In this document: piece after piece, positions 54,456 through 64,000 of the stretch
Numbering within the stretch: position 1 is the first letter of the stretch
How the letters are laid out: each line of letters begins with the position of its first letter
Origin: Nilaparvata lugens
Lineage: Eukaryota > Arthropoda > Insecta > Hemiptera > Delphacidae
Direction of reading: 5' to 3'
Assembly: GCF_014356525.2 (NCBI RefSeq)
Contig: NC_052510.1
Coordinates: forward strand, 56,069,845 to 56,133,844
DNA: 64,000 nt
Notes under the pieces: generated by a model
What the model was told of the DNA's origin: nothing
Databases searched by the model: none
Seen by the model: only the letters and a program-made list of their open reading frames with translations
Program-made: the position numbers and the translations under genes

Positions 54456-55063
54456 AGGTACTCTGTTATGAAGTGCAGTCTGCATTGATGGTGTTTTAAT
54501 GACGAACTATAGACTGATTAATGAATTTGTTTATTGTTTAATGAATTATTTAATAATTTGTTTATTGTCAAAATACATGAAAAAATACGAAACAAAAATA
54601 TTTCAAACAATATTAGGCCTAGTCATAGATAGAGGCCTAATCTCGAATCAAACATTATCCAATATTTCCGCTACACACAATAATATATAGTCTCAACATT
54701 ATTTTCGCAACAAATATATAGACTGGACATTATGCTCAATGCAAACAATCACGCCAGAGTGCGTGATGTCAGCTGAACCATGGAATAAAACAATCTTATA
54801 AAGCTTTAGAAGTTTTCCCTGACCAACCAGATTAGCATTGCGTGGCCAATTTGAGGTGAAATGCTATCATAACGAGTTGATCGCTCACAATAAATATTGC
54901 AAGACTCGATAGTGCGTGTACAATTAAATGTGTGTGAATGTGCATTCAAATAATGAACAAACAACTTTATATTTAACTAGAAAGCGCGCAGAAACGGTGA
55001 ATGAAGGTGCCCCGTAGAAAGATTTGCAAAATATATTAGTATTTTTTTCAATAAAAATACTAG

Positions 55064-56070
55064 TGGAAGTAGAAGAAAAAGAAAAATGAGAGAAAGAGAG
55101 GACTGAGGATTAGAAGAGATGGAAGGAAAACAAGAAGAACGAGGAATAGAAGAAGAGCAAGAATAAGGAGCAGAAGAAGCAGTGGGAGGGTGAATGAAGG
55201 TGCCCCGTAGAAGGATTTGCAAAATATAGTAGTATTTTTCAATAAATTAACTTCTGGAAGTAGAAGAAAAAGAAAAATGAGAGAAAGAAAGGACGAAGGA
55301 GTAGAAGAGCAAGAAGGAAAACAACAAGAACAGCAAGAATAAGAAGCAGAAGAACAAAAGAAGATGGAGAAGCAGGAGGATAAGTGGAGGGAAGAGAAGG
55401 AAAAGAAGGCGATGGAGAAGGAGGAAGGAGAAAAGAAGGAGACGGTGGAGGAGTTTCAGAAGAGGAACGAGAAGGAGATGAAGGCGAATAAGAAGATGGA
55501 GGAGGAGAAAAAGAAGGAGAAGGAAGAGAAGAAGAAGGAGTTTCAGAAGGGAAAGGAGAAGGAGAAAAAGGAGGAGAATGAGAATGAGGAGGGGAAGGAG
55601 AAGGACAATAATAAGAATATGAAGGGAAAGAAGAGGAAGACGTTTCAGTATAATGAGGAGAAGTAGTATGAGGATGAGGTGGAGGGGAGGAGAAGAAGAA
55701 GAAGAAGAAGAAGAAGAAGAAGAAGGAGAAGAAGAAAAAGGATGAAAAGGGAGAAGAAGGAGCAGGTGAGGAAGAAATAAAAGTAGAAGGAGAAGAAGAA
55801 GAAGAAGGAGCATGAGGAGAAAAAGGAGAAGAAGAAGCAGATGAGGAAGAAGAGGGAGAAGAAGACGAACAAAAAGAAGAAGAAGAAGAAGACGACGATG
55901 ACGAAGAGGGTGGAGAAGGAAAATAAGAAGTTGCAGGAGGAGAAGGAGGTGTAAGAGAACGGGGAGGAGAAGGAGAATATGAAGAAGAAGGAGGAGAAGA
56001 AAAAGAAGAAGAAGAAGGAGGAGGAGAAGAAGAAGAACAAGCAGAGAATCAAGAAGAAGGAGAAATAGTG
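55064..56070 (+). repeat. Polypurine (GAA/GGA)n tract
   Basis: About 1 kb almost purely A/G on the plus strand, the inverted counterpart of 46919-47470. The Glu/Lys and Leu/Phe ORFs here are composition artefacts. Confidence 0.95.
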
Positions 56071-56275
56071 AATAAAATTAAAATCAGGTATGATTCATGT
56101 TCCAAGACATACCCGTATTATAGGAGGGATGAATGACAACATAACAACTTTGCAGTAGGACAATAAAACTCTCAATCTCGGATTACAGTGATGAACTTGA
56201 TGTCTGATTCTAACTGGTTCACAGTGTGGAACAAACCGGCTTGATATACAGTAACATACACTCACTAATGAGCTA

Positions 56276-56487
56276 TAGTGAGGTCCACGTTATAATGACA
56301 GAATTTGATCAACTTTGGTATTGCTATCCTTGTCTATCATTCGACAAAGCCGGTAGTACTATCCTTTTCTAGGTCCAGAACGATGACAATTATGTTTTTG
56401 ACAGTGTAGAAACATAATTAATTAATGCAGAGAATTGGTATCGCTATTCTATCTTTATCCACTGCCATTATAACGTGGACCACACTA
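56276..56487. mobile_element. MITE family TG, copy 4
   Basis: 212 bp, ends TAGTGAGGTCCACGTTATAA and TTATAACGTGGACCACACTA, TA flanks. Closest to the copy at 24956 (shared GACAATTATGTTTTTGACAG). Confidence 0.87.
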
Positions 56488-56676
56488 TAGCACTGAATGG
56501 ACCTATACTCCTCAGGCTGAAATTACATTAAGCCTTTATGGTTAGCAGACATAATATGAAATATGTAATCATTTGGAAGTGATAGGGTAAGATAATTTCT
56601 CAAATCATGTTCAAGCGCCAAAGATGACAAATTTGATGGGAGTTGAATACTGAAATTTGACAGAGATTTAGCACTA

Positions 56677-57315
56677 TAGTGAGGTCCACGTTATAATGAC
56701 AGAATTTGATTAACATTGGTGTTGATATCCTTATCTATCATTCGACAAAGTAGATAGCCCTATCCTTTCCTAGCTCCCCTACGTTGCCATAGCATTTTCA
56801 ACAATGTAGAAGTATTAACAAATTAAATTATTCAATCTAAACTATGGGAATTTATTATTAAGCATTGGAAAAAGATTTTCTTGACAGATGATATATAATT
56901 AAATTTAGCAAAAAATACAATAGTCGGAAAAGGAAAAAAACAGGCTATTGCCCAAAACGTCTTCTAATTCCTAATTTTGTCTCAAAATTGATTGTTTTTG
57001 CAAGAATGAACAGTTCATATCAAGTTGCGTACAGATTTACGCGCCGCGAACATGAGCAATTCACTTTTAATCAGCTGATGCCAAGCTTTTTATATCTGTA
57101 TCTTACCGTTTTTGTAAGAGTATAAAGATATAATCAGCTGATTAAAAGTGAATTGCTCATGTTCGCGGCGCATATATCTGTACGCACCCATATATTACAT
57201 CAGATACACCAGTATCATCTATTCTCTATTGAAAGGCAGTGGCAAGGCGAAGAATCGACAATACTGTTCTCCTTTCTTTCTAAACAACCATTATAACCAA
57301 TAATGGACCTCACTA
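56677..57315. mobile_element. MITE family TG, copy 5, containing a nested hairpin MITE
   Basis: TAGTGAGGTCCACGTTATAA at the left and AATGGACCTCACTA at the right, TA flanks. The interior is interrupted at about 57022-57190 by another MITE. Confidence 0.8.
57022..57190. mobile_element. Hairpin MITE (GTTGCGTACAG ends) nested in TG copy 5
   Basis: Arms GTTGCGTACAGATTTACGCG, CCGCGAACATGAGCAATTCA and CTTTTAATCAGCTGAT pair with their inverses at 57130-57188; loop about 50 bp. The ends resemble repeat G (GTACGCACC). Confidence 0.85.
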
Positions 57316-57319
57316 TATA

Positions 57320-57800
57320 GATCGATTGAGTTCGTTGGCCAACAAAATATTTATTTACTTTATTTCCTTCGTCCTTTTTCAGGATACAACATGATACCAT
57401 TGCAAGTGTTTGAAAAAATGTAGTGACTTATCATCCAGCTGACTTGTCATTTGTGTTTCGAGAGTTATTTTTCATGTCCTCTATGCGCTAACAGGTGATT
57501 TTAGCTGCATGTCCTGAATTTAAATTCTGACTTGTTTACCCATATGAGAGAAAGAGCTAGGCTATCTCAAGTGCTATCGTGAGTTAGTTGCAGAAATGTT
57601 ATGGAGTACAACCTTTGACTATAATAGACATTCATGTCAATAGTCAAAGATAACCCTGTAGTTGGTTTCACCTAGCGACAAAATTGAGAACTGAACAAGT
57701 GGGCTTTTCAATCCACCAATCAAAGAGAGTATGAGGAGCTCGAAGGCGTGGCTTGCTGTTATTGGTTCATTGGTATATAATTCACACTCTCTCCTACAAA
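57320..57800. other. Intergenic, nothing recognised
   Basis: No supportable gene. GACTATAATAGACATTCATG and CATGTCAATAGTC form a small inverted repeat at 57615-57645. Confidence 0.3.
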
Positions 57801-57804
57801 CGCG

Positions 57805-57857
57805 CACACACACACACTCTCTCACTCTCTCTCTCTCTCACTCTCTCTCTCTCTCTC

Positions 57858-57911
<54 letters not shown>
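57805..57911. repeat. (CA)n/(CT)n microsatellite
   Basis: ACACACAC followed by about 85 bp of CTCTCT with a few CACT interruptions; overlapping ORFs are artefacts. Confidence 0.95.
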
Positions 57912-57912
<1 letters not shown>

Positions 57913-58149
57913 AATTCAAGTGTTATTGGGAAGGACATTCTTGAGTATCATTAATTTTAAAATAATGTACCCATTACTCACACCCATTAATTAATGATTC
58001 AGAGTAACCTGGAAAGCTATATTGATAATATAATATTACAATTTGTGGATTCGAAAACCAGTAAACAATAGTGTTTTAATGAGCAAGTTCTTCAGCCCGG
58101 AAGGGCTTACTAGTGTTATAACTTACATGGAAATGAAATCCGATCATAT

Positions 58150-58545
58150 TATGCGAGCAATTTCTGTATTCATATATCTGGTTATTTTCATACCTGGTTA
58201 TTTTAATACCTGATTATTTTTATATCTGGTTATTCATGTTCAACGGATCTCGAAAACGTCTCTAACGATTTTCACGAAATTTGGAACATAGTGGGTTTAT
58301 GATTTAAAGTTTCGATTGCACTAGGTCTCATCCTTGATAAGACTCGCTGAACGACATTAAAAGGATAATTCATCCTTGGCTGAAACAGCTGTGGATAGTA
58401 AAAAAGTGATTATGTGAAAAATCAAAATATCGCATCCCCGAAATTCATAAGATGACGTACAGCCAGCTGTGAAATATAAACACGATCATTTTAGAGAATT
58501 ATGTTCTGTTAATCAATGAATAAAAATATTAATTTAACCCCGATA
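58150..58545 (+). repeat. Interspersed repeat H, copy
   Basis: TTATGCGAGCAATTTCTGTA, TTCAACGGATCTCGAAAACG and AAAAGGATAATTCATCCTTG; the 3' GAGCGAAGCTC hairpin is lost. Confidence 0.65.
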
Positions 58546-58613
58546 TTAAATTTAATATGAAAACTTGTATGAATTTCAAAGTACGCATCTTTATTGGGTG
58601 AGTATAAATCCTA

Positions 58614-58888
58614 AAGCTGCATACACATATACGCTCTTCCAACCCACACCGAGCACGCTCCTCCCTCGTACCGCCCTCGTACCGCCCTCGTTCCTCCATT
58701 GAACTACAGTCGCTCCACCCACGCACCCATCATGAACGTTACGGAAGATGTTAGATCTTCTCGCGTTCCCCGGTCGAACCACTGTGCTCCCAGGTCGAAC
58801 CACTGTTGCTCCCCGGTCGATCATCAATCGCTCTGCTGGAGTGACGTTCGGTTGCGGAGCAGTGCGAAAGTCTGTACGCACCTTTAGA
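58614..58888. mobile_element. MITE-like repeat G, copy 2
   Basis: GCTGCATACACATATACGCT to GTCTGTACGCACCTTTA. GGTCGAACCACTGT is locally repeated. Confidence 0.7.
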
Positions 58889-59626
58889 CAAGACGAAACA
58901 ACTCCTCGTTGCCCAGCTGACGTTTTTAACAGTGCTGCTGCCACACTCTGGCAGCATAATGAATGATATGATTGTATATGTAATGTGATGTCTCTGAAAA
59001 ATGGCGGCACTTTCAAACCTCACAAGGTTGTAACAACTAGTAAAACACTGAATACAAAAGCTTGAATTCTTCAAAAATTCACAAACTTTACAACACTAGA
59101 AGAATATTCACCCATATCATTGAGATTTATCTTCTCAAGAATCATTATTATTGTAATCACAATCGATTCTACTTGAAGGAATTGTATAAAATATTATTTT
59201 TAACAGTAAAATGGTGGGAAATCATCGCCAAAATAAATTTTCAATACTCATTTACAGGGAAGTGAGCATTTCTAGTTGATCCATTCACACAGTCTTTACA
59301 AACAATGGAGAATGATATTTTTTATCTATAAGTACTGGTTCAACGATTTACTAACGCTATAATAAGCCCATCATCCTTGTCTGAAACAGCTGTGGATAGT
59401 AAAAAAAGTGATTATGTGAAAAATCAAAATATCGCATCCCCGAAATTCATAAGATGACGTACAGCCAGCTGTGAAATATAAACACGATCATTTTAGAGAA
59501 TTATGTTCTGTTAATCGATAATAAAAATATTAATATTATTAATATAACTCCGATATTAAATTTAATATGAAAACTTGTATGAATTTCAAAGTACGCATCT
59601 TTATTGGGTGAGTATAAATCCTAAAG

Positions 59627-59901
59627 CTGCGTACACATATACGCTCTTCCAACCCACACCGAGCACGCTCCTCCCTCGTACCGCCCTCGTACCGCCCTCG
59701 TTCCTCCATTGAACTACAGTCGCTCCGCCCACGCACCCATCATGAACGTTACGGAAGATGTTAGATCTTCTCGCGTTCCCCGGTCGAACCACTGTTGCTC
59801 CCCGGTCGAACCACTGTTGCTCCCCGGTCGATCATCAATCGCTCTGCTGGAGTGACGTTCGGTTGCGGAGCAGAGCGAAAGTCTGTACGCACCTTTAGAC
59901 A
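59627..59901. mobile_element. MITE-like repeat G, copy 3
   Basis: Tandem-duplicate of copy 2 with local changes in the GGTCGAACCACTG repeats. Confidence 0.7.
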
Positions 59902-60261
59902 AGACGAAACCACTCCTCGTTGCCCAGCTGACGTTTTTAACAGTGCTGCTGCCACACTCTGGCAGCATAATGAATGATATGATTGTATATGTAATGTGAT
60001 GTCTCTGAAAAATGGCGGCACTTTCAAACCTCACAAGGTTGTAACAACTAGTAAAACACTGAATACAAAAGCTTGAATTCTTCAAAAATTCACAAACTTT
60101 ACAACCCTAGAAGAATATTCACCCATATCATTGAGATTTATCTTCTCAAGAATCATTATCATTGTAATCACAATCGATTCTACTTGAAGGAATAGTATAA
60201 AATATTATTTTTCAACAGTAAAATGGGGGGAAATCATCGCCGAAATAAATTTTCACATACT

Positions 60262-60880
60262 CATTTACAGGGAAGTGAGCATTTTCTAGTTGATCCATTC
60301 ACACAGTCTTTACAAACAATGGAGAATGATATTTTTTATCTTTAAGTACTAGTTCACAGATTTACTAACGCTATAGTAAGCCCATCATCCTTGTCAACAA
60401 CATCAGCTGTGCACCTTAGCATTTACAGGTAAGTAAGAATTTTCTAGTTGATCCATTTCCACAGTCTTTACAAACAATGGAGAATGATATTTTTTATCTT
60501 TAAGTACTAGTTCACAGATTTACTAACGCTATAGTAAGCCCATCATCCTTGTCAACAACATCAGCTGTGCACCTTGGCATTTACAGGTAAGTGAGAATTT
60601 TCTAGTTGATTCATTTCTACAGTCTTCACAAACACTGGAAAATGATAATTATCTATAAGTATCAAGTACTAGTTCAATGATATACTAACGCTATAATAAG
60701 CCCATCATCCTTGTCTACAACATCAGCTATGCACCTTACCATTTACAGGTAAGTAAGAATTTTCTAGTTGATCCATTTCCACAGTCTTTACAAACACTGA
60801 AAAATGATATTTATCTATAAGTACTCGTTCAAAGATATACTAACGCTATAGTAAGCCCATCATCCTTGTCATCAGCATAA
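60262..60880 (+). repeat. About 160-bp tandem array with acceptor-donor words
   Basis: About four units share CTAGTTGATCCATTTCCACA, CAGTCTTTACAAACA, ACTAACGCTATAGTAAGCCC and ATCATCCTTGTC. A further unit is at 59255-59390. Three units contain ATTTACAG|GTAAGT at 60428, 60586 and 60748; the others read ACAGGGAAGT. Confidence 0.85.
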
Positions 60881-60992
60881 TCTATGCACCTTCCCTCCAT
60901 GCAAACACTACTTTCCCAACAAGCATTCAATGCAAGTCAGAGATCGCTTCTAAGATGAATCTAATCACCAGAATAATATCTGATACTTCCAG

Positions 60993-61065
60993 GCATTTGC
61001 ATCCTGTGCAGCAAGTTCCTATCCCTGGAGGAAGACATAAAGCTAATTGCTCAACCCCTTTAATG
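60993..61065 (+). CDS. Weak candidate coding exon
   Basis: Acceptor-like CTGATACTTCCAG at 60992 and donor-like ATG|GTACGT at 61066 bound 73 bp that are GC-richer than the surroundings and open in two frames. One frame reads H-L-H-P-V-Q-Q-V-P-I-P-G-G-R-H-K-A-N-C-S; the other reads I-C-I-L-C-S-K-F-L-S-L-E-E-D-I-K and ends at TAA 61061. No neighbouring exon was found. It may be an isolated exon of a gene with very long introns, or chance. Confidence 0.25.
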
Positions 61066-61827
61066 GTACGTGTCTCTTATCTGAAACTTCAACAAAACAT
61101 GTTAGTCATCTGATATAGGCTACAGTAACTATATTACTACAGTAATACAGGCTAAGATTGAGGAACTAATAGGAGCGAAACTAAGAATCAACAGCCTGGA
61201 GATATCAATCTGGCAAAACAAGGCGATGAAAAATCATCAAAACCATAGTTAGATTCATTTTAAACAGACAGTACAGGTTCAATGGAAAGCATCGAAGCTA
61301 TTAATTTGGGATGCTGACATGTCATAGTAAATCTAACGACAGCTACTTATTCACCTTGTTTACCATTAACGGAGGGTTCAAAAAATAACGGCTAGTTTGT
61401 TAACCATGATCTGAATATTAACTTTTGAGATAGCCCTGATTGAAGGCAACAAGAGGGCTAATTGAACCATAAGATGTGATCGAATATTCATCCTACTGAT
61501 ATCCAAATATAGCGTTGTTTTGGTTATTCTCAGTGTGATGAGAAGGGAACTAGAGATTGGGGAAGCTATACTCATAATACATTATACTCCAACAAGGCCG
61601 TACCCAGAAAAAAATTTCGGGGGGGGTTGTGATACTAGGCGGGGTCCTAACATACATTGTGGTCCGGAGGACCCAATAAAACCTTTTAAAAATTGTAAAA
61701 TAACCCTTTTTCAGACCTTTATGTTTGTATTGACAAAACGAAGCTTTGATGGGCTTGCCGCTTGGACCATTTCCATACAAAGCCGTTTGTTGTTCTCTCT
61801 GGCTGGCTCAAAAAAGTGCTCATGGCA
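61066..61827. other. Intergenic; MITE-like fragment at 61595-61700
   Basis: GGCCGTACCCAGAAAAAAAT followed by TTCGGGGGGGG resembles a common insect interspersed repeat end; the rest is unremarkable. The ORFs at 61520 and 61550 overlap it and are unsupported. Confidence 0.4.
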
Positions 61828-62099
61828 TTAAAGCTGTTCGGTAAACTTTTTTTTCATTTAAATTGGATAATCTTTGTCAATATAATTGTTAAGATCATTA
61901 TAAGAGTGAGAAAAAGAGGTAACTGAAATTTTTAAGTGGTCTAATAAGCGAGTTATGGGAGTTAGGAATCGTTGAGTTGCTGAATCCGTTTTCTTTCCAG
62001 ATTATGAACGGTTTCGACTATATTAACAGAACTTCTCTTAAAAATTCGAAAAATTTATCTTTCCAAACTAAAAAAAAATATTCCCCATATCGTTCATAA

Positions 62100-62770
62100 A
62101 TGAAAAATCTGGTGTGGCGCACTCACACAACTTTCCTTGCCGTTATGAAAATTGATCACCTGACGGTAGTGTTCCCACGCAACTCAAGTCTACTATTTAA
62201 AGATCTAAGCCAGCTGGTGACAGGTCAATAACGCAGCAGACACACGAGGTCTGCTATCTCTTCATAGTGAATGATATTTTATAGAATCAACAGTTGCCAA
62301 CAGTTTGCAATTCAATAATCTTATTTTCTCAAACATCGAGCTTATTTTCAATTTTAGTTGAAAATATTACTGAACTTTAATTGTAGAGATTTTTATGCTC
62401 AATTTTTTCCACTTAAGATTTTTTGTTCAAATTGTACCTGAAGCCTGATAATTGGGAATCTAAAATCAAACTTTGCATAGATGGGGCGCAGCTCCTGAAA
62501 TTTTTACAGATATGGGACTTGTGGTAGTTGATAGAGCTTATCAATGACTATTTTAGGTATAAATTTGATCAAAATCGTTGGAGCCATTTTCGAGAAAATC
62601 GCGAAAACCCCTGTTTTTGACATTTTCGCCATTTCAGCCGCCATCTTGAATTGCTTTCGATCGAAATTGTTCGTGTCGGATCCTTATAGTGTAAGGACCT
62701 CAAGTTCCAAATTTCAAGTCATTCCGTTAATTGGGAGATGAGATATCGTGTACACAGACGCACATACACT

Positions 62771-62814
<44 letters not shown>

Positions 62815-62965
62815 ACACACACACACACACACACACCACACACACCAATACCCAAAAACCACTCAGGGGACCTTGAAACGTATAGAAATTTAGAAATTGG
62901 GGTACCTTAATTTTTTTCGGAAAGCAATACTTTCCTTACCTATGGTAATAGGGCAAGGAAAGTAA
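62100..62965 (+). mobile_element. Repeat K, full-length-like copy
   Basis: It starts AATCTGGTGTGGCGCACTCA and ACTTTCCTTGCCGTTATG, and ends GGGCAAGGAAAGTAAAAAGT, so ACTTTCCTTGCC / GGCAAGGAAAGT form short inverted ends. It includes a (CA)n run at 62766-62845. The 65-codon ORF at 62544 recurs identically at 63683 but shows no domain. Confidence 0.7.
62766..62848. repeat. (CA)n microsatellite
   Basis: CACACA with two CCAC interruptions. Confidence 0.95.
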
Positions 62966-63263
62966 AAAGTAACATTTTTTGTAAATTCGATAACTTGTTT
63001 ATTTTGGCATAAATCGCGAAAAACGCATATTAGAACAAAGCCAATGATATACTGAATGTATTAGAAGAAAAACTCCAATGGAACATTCGAAACCGTTTAT
63101 GATCTGGAAAGAAAACGGAGTTTAGCACTTCAATAACCCACAACTCGCTTATTAGACCACTTAAAAATTTCAGTTGCCACTTTTTCTCACTCTTATGATG
63201 ATCTTAGCAATTATATTGAAAAATATTATCCAATTCAAAAAAAAGTGTACCGATCAGCCTTAA

Positions 63264-63498
63264 ATAAGCTACGTATGTGAAAGATAACTCTAATATAATT
63301 TCCACCGTTATGTGGTCTGTGGTGAATAGGAAAATCAAAAGACAATACAAATAGACTTAGCATCGTTTAATGCACCACAAAATTGTGTATGTAACGTACT
63401 TTTCACTAGAAATTGTTTTCAACTTTGAAATCTTCTTTATTTACCTATGAAAATGATTAAATAATAGCCTACTTGAGAAATTCAGTTCCCATGTATAT
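63264..63498. other. Intergenic, nothing recognised
   Basis: Unique AT-rich sequence between two repeat K copies. Confidence 0.3.
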
Positions 63499-63909
63499 GA
63501 AAATTTTACTGAACTTTAATTGTAGAGATTTTTATGCTCAATTTTTTCCACTTAAGATTTTTTGTTCAAATTGTACCTGAAGCCTGATAATTGGGAATCT
63601 AAAATCAAACTTTGCATAGATGGGGCGCAGCTCCTGAAATTTTTACAGATATGGGACTTGTGGTAGTTGATAGAGCTTATCAATGACTATTTTAGGTATA
63701 AATTTGATCAAAATCGTTGGAGCCATTTTCGAGAAAATCGCGAAAACCCCTGTTTTTGACATTTTCGCCATTTCAGCCGCCATCTTGAATTGCTTTCGAT
63801 CGAAATTGTTCGTGTCGGATCCTTATAGTGTAAGGACCTCAAGTTCCAAATTTCAAGTCATTCCGTTAATTGGGAGATGAGATATCGTGTACACAGACGC
63901 ACATACACT

Positions 63910-63975
<66 letters not shown>

Positions 63976-64000
63976 AATACCCAAAAACCACTCAGGGGAC
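63499..64000 (+). mobile_element. Repeat K, 5'-truncated second copy running off the window
   Basis: From ATTTTACTGAACTTTAATTG it matches 62361 onward (offset about 1139) with almost no differences, through the (CA)n run (63914-63974) to the window end. Confidence 0.8.

Larger units (their letters stand above)
52942..56070 (-). repeat. Right arm of the large inverted duplication
   Basis: Inverse of 46919-50275. 52942-53200 pairs with 50275-50020; 54456-54603 with 50000-49881; 54603-55064 with 47935-47476; and the GAA tract 55064-56070 with the CTT tract. It is interrupted at about 53205-54456 by sequence absent from arm 1. A 190-bp internal duplication (GAAGGTGCCCCGTAGAA at 55004 and 55196) is present only here. 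Confidence 0.85.
58380..60395. repeat. About 1.01-kb tandem duplication, two units
   Basis: CTGAAACAGCTGTGGATAGT occurs at 58380 and 59393. Units 58380-59392 and 59393-60395 are about 98% alike by eye and contain the 3' half of repeat H, repeat G, and one unit of the roughly 160-bp array. The pairs of ORFs in this region are repeat G shadows. Confidence 0.88.
61832..63259. mobile_element. TTAA-flanked foldback element carrying nested repeat K
   Basis: The left end AGCTGTTCGGTAAACTTTTT and the inward-read right end GGCTGATCGGTACACTTTTT are inverted, flanked by TTAA (61828-61831, 63260-63263). Arms extend about 200 bp (AATTGGATAATNTTTNTCAA, TAAGCGAGTTNTGG, AATCCGTTTTCTTTCCAGAT and inverses). 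The loop contains repeat K. Confidence 0.75.

Noticed and set aside
42890..60085. Arg/Gly-rich ORFs at 42890-43375, 58529-59074 and 59539-60085
   Set aside because: All are different frames of MITE-like repeat G, with no consistent reading frame between copies.
62544..63880. Identical 65-codon ORFs M-T-I-L-G-I-N-L-I-K in repeat K
   Set aside because: Identity comes from recent duplication of the repeat; no domain and the rest of the element is non-coding.

Overview
The window is insect nuclear DNA: AT-rich, long introns with GT/AG splice sites, a Jockey-type non-LTR retrotransposon, a Tc1/mariner relic and many small inverted-repeat transposons. The repeat types suggest a hemipteran, possibly a planthopper such as Nilaparvata; that is an inference and no search was run. 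Most of the 64 kb is transposon-derived or locally duplicated DNA. Convincing host coding sequence is confined to about 13.7-39.6 kb.

Host genes. Three paralogous genes of a family I do not recognise form one cluster. Gene A (minus, terminal exon 13702-14553), gene B (minus, signal-peptide exon 28335-28403 and terminal exon 23418-24205, with a second terminal-exon copy at 22070-22830) and gene C (plus, five exons, 30199-39546) encode helical proteins. All three share one cysteine framework: C-x(21-24)-C-x34-C-x(11-13)-C-x(39-40)-C, followed in B and C by x(20-21)-C. B and C are divergent, with start codons 1.8 kb apart, and both begin with a signal-peptide exon ending at a codon boundary. C assembles to 408 residues and its last coding exon is only K-D-E-L-stop, the ER-retrieval signal; failure to splice that intron gives a different C-terminus. 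B has a tandemly duplicated terminal exon: one copy is frameshifted by 1 bp, and the other lost its 5' end to a 77-bp minisatellite that may supply a substitute splice acceptor.

Layout. 1-2.6 kb: degraded Jockey element (minus). 2.6-12.7 kb: repeats, including a 5-bp-TSD inverted-repeat element, a 1.46-kb direct repeat pair around a block of Crypton-like elements, and a 1.28-kb tandem duplication. 12.9-13.7 kb: minisatellite. 13.7-28.4 kb: genes A and B with duplicated flanks, MITEs, a 720-bp tandem duplication and the 77-bp minisatellite. 28.4-30.2 kb: divergent promoter region. 30.2-39.6 kb: gene C, its introns holding a mariner relic, a TTAA-flanked foldback, a Crypton-like fragment and an AAAT microsatellite. 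39.7-46.9 kb: MITEs and a large inverted repeat. 46.9-56.1 kb: a roughly 3-kb inverted duplication with polypyrimidine/polypurine tracts at its outer ends and later insertions in each arm. 56.2-64 kb: MITEs, a 1-kb tandem duplication, a 160-bp tandem array, one weak candidate exon, and nested foldback elements.

The likely new biology is the six-cysteine secreted/ER protein cluster. It offers conserved cysteine spacing despite low sequence identity, a KDEL that depends on splicing, and exon duplication driven by a minisatellite. The repeats also allow several transposon families to be defined from the sequence, with target-site duplications (7 bp, 5 bp, TTAA, TA) and in two cases an empty site.
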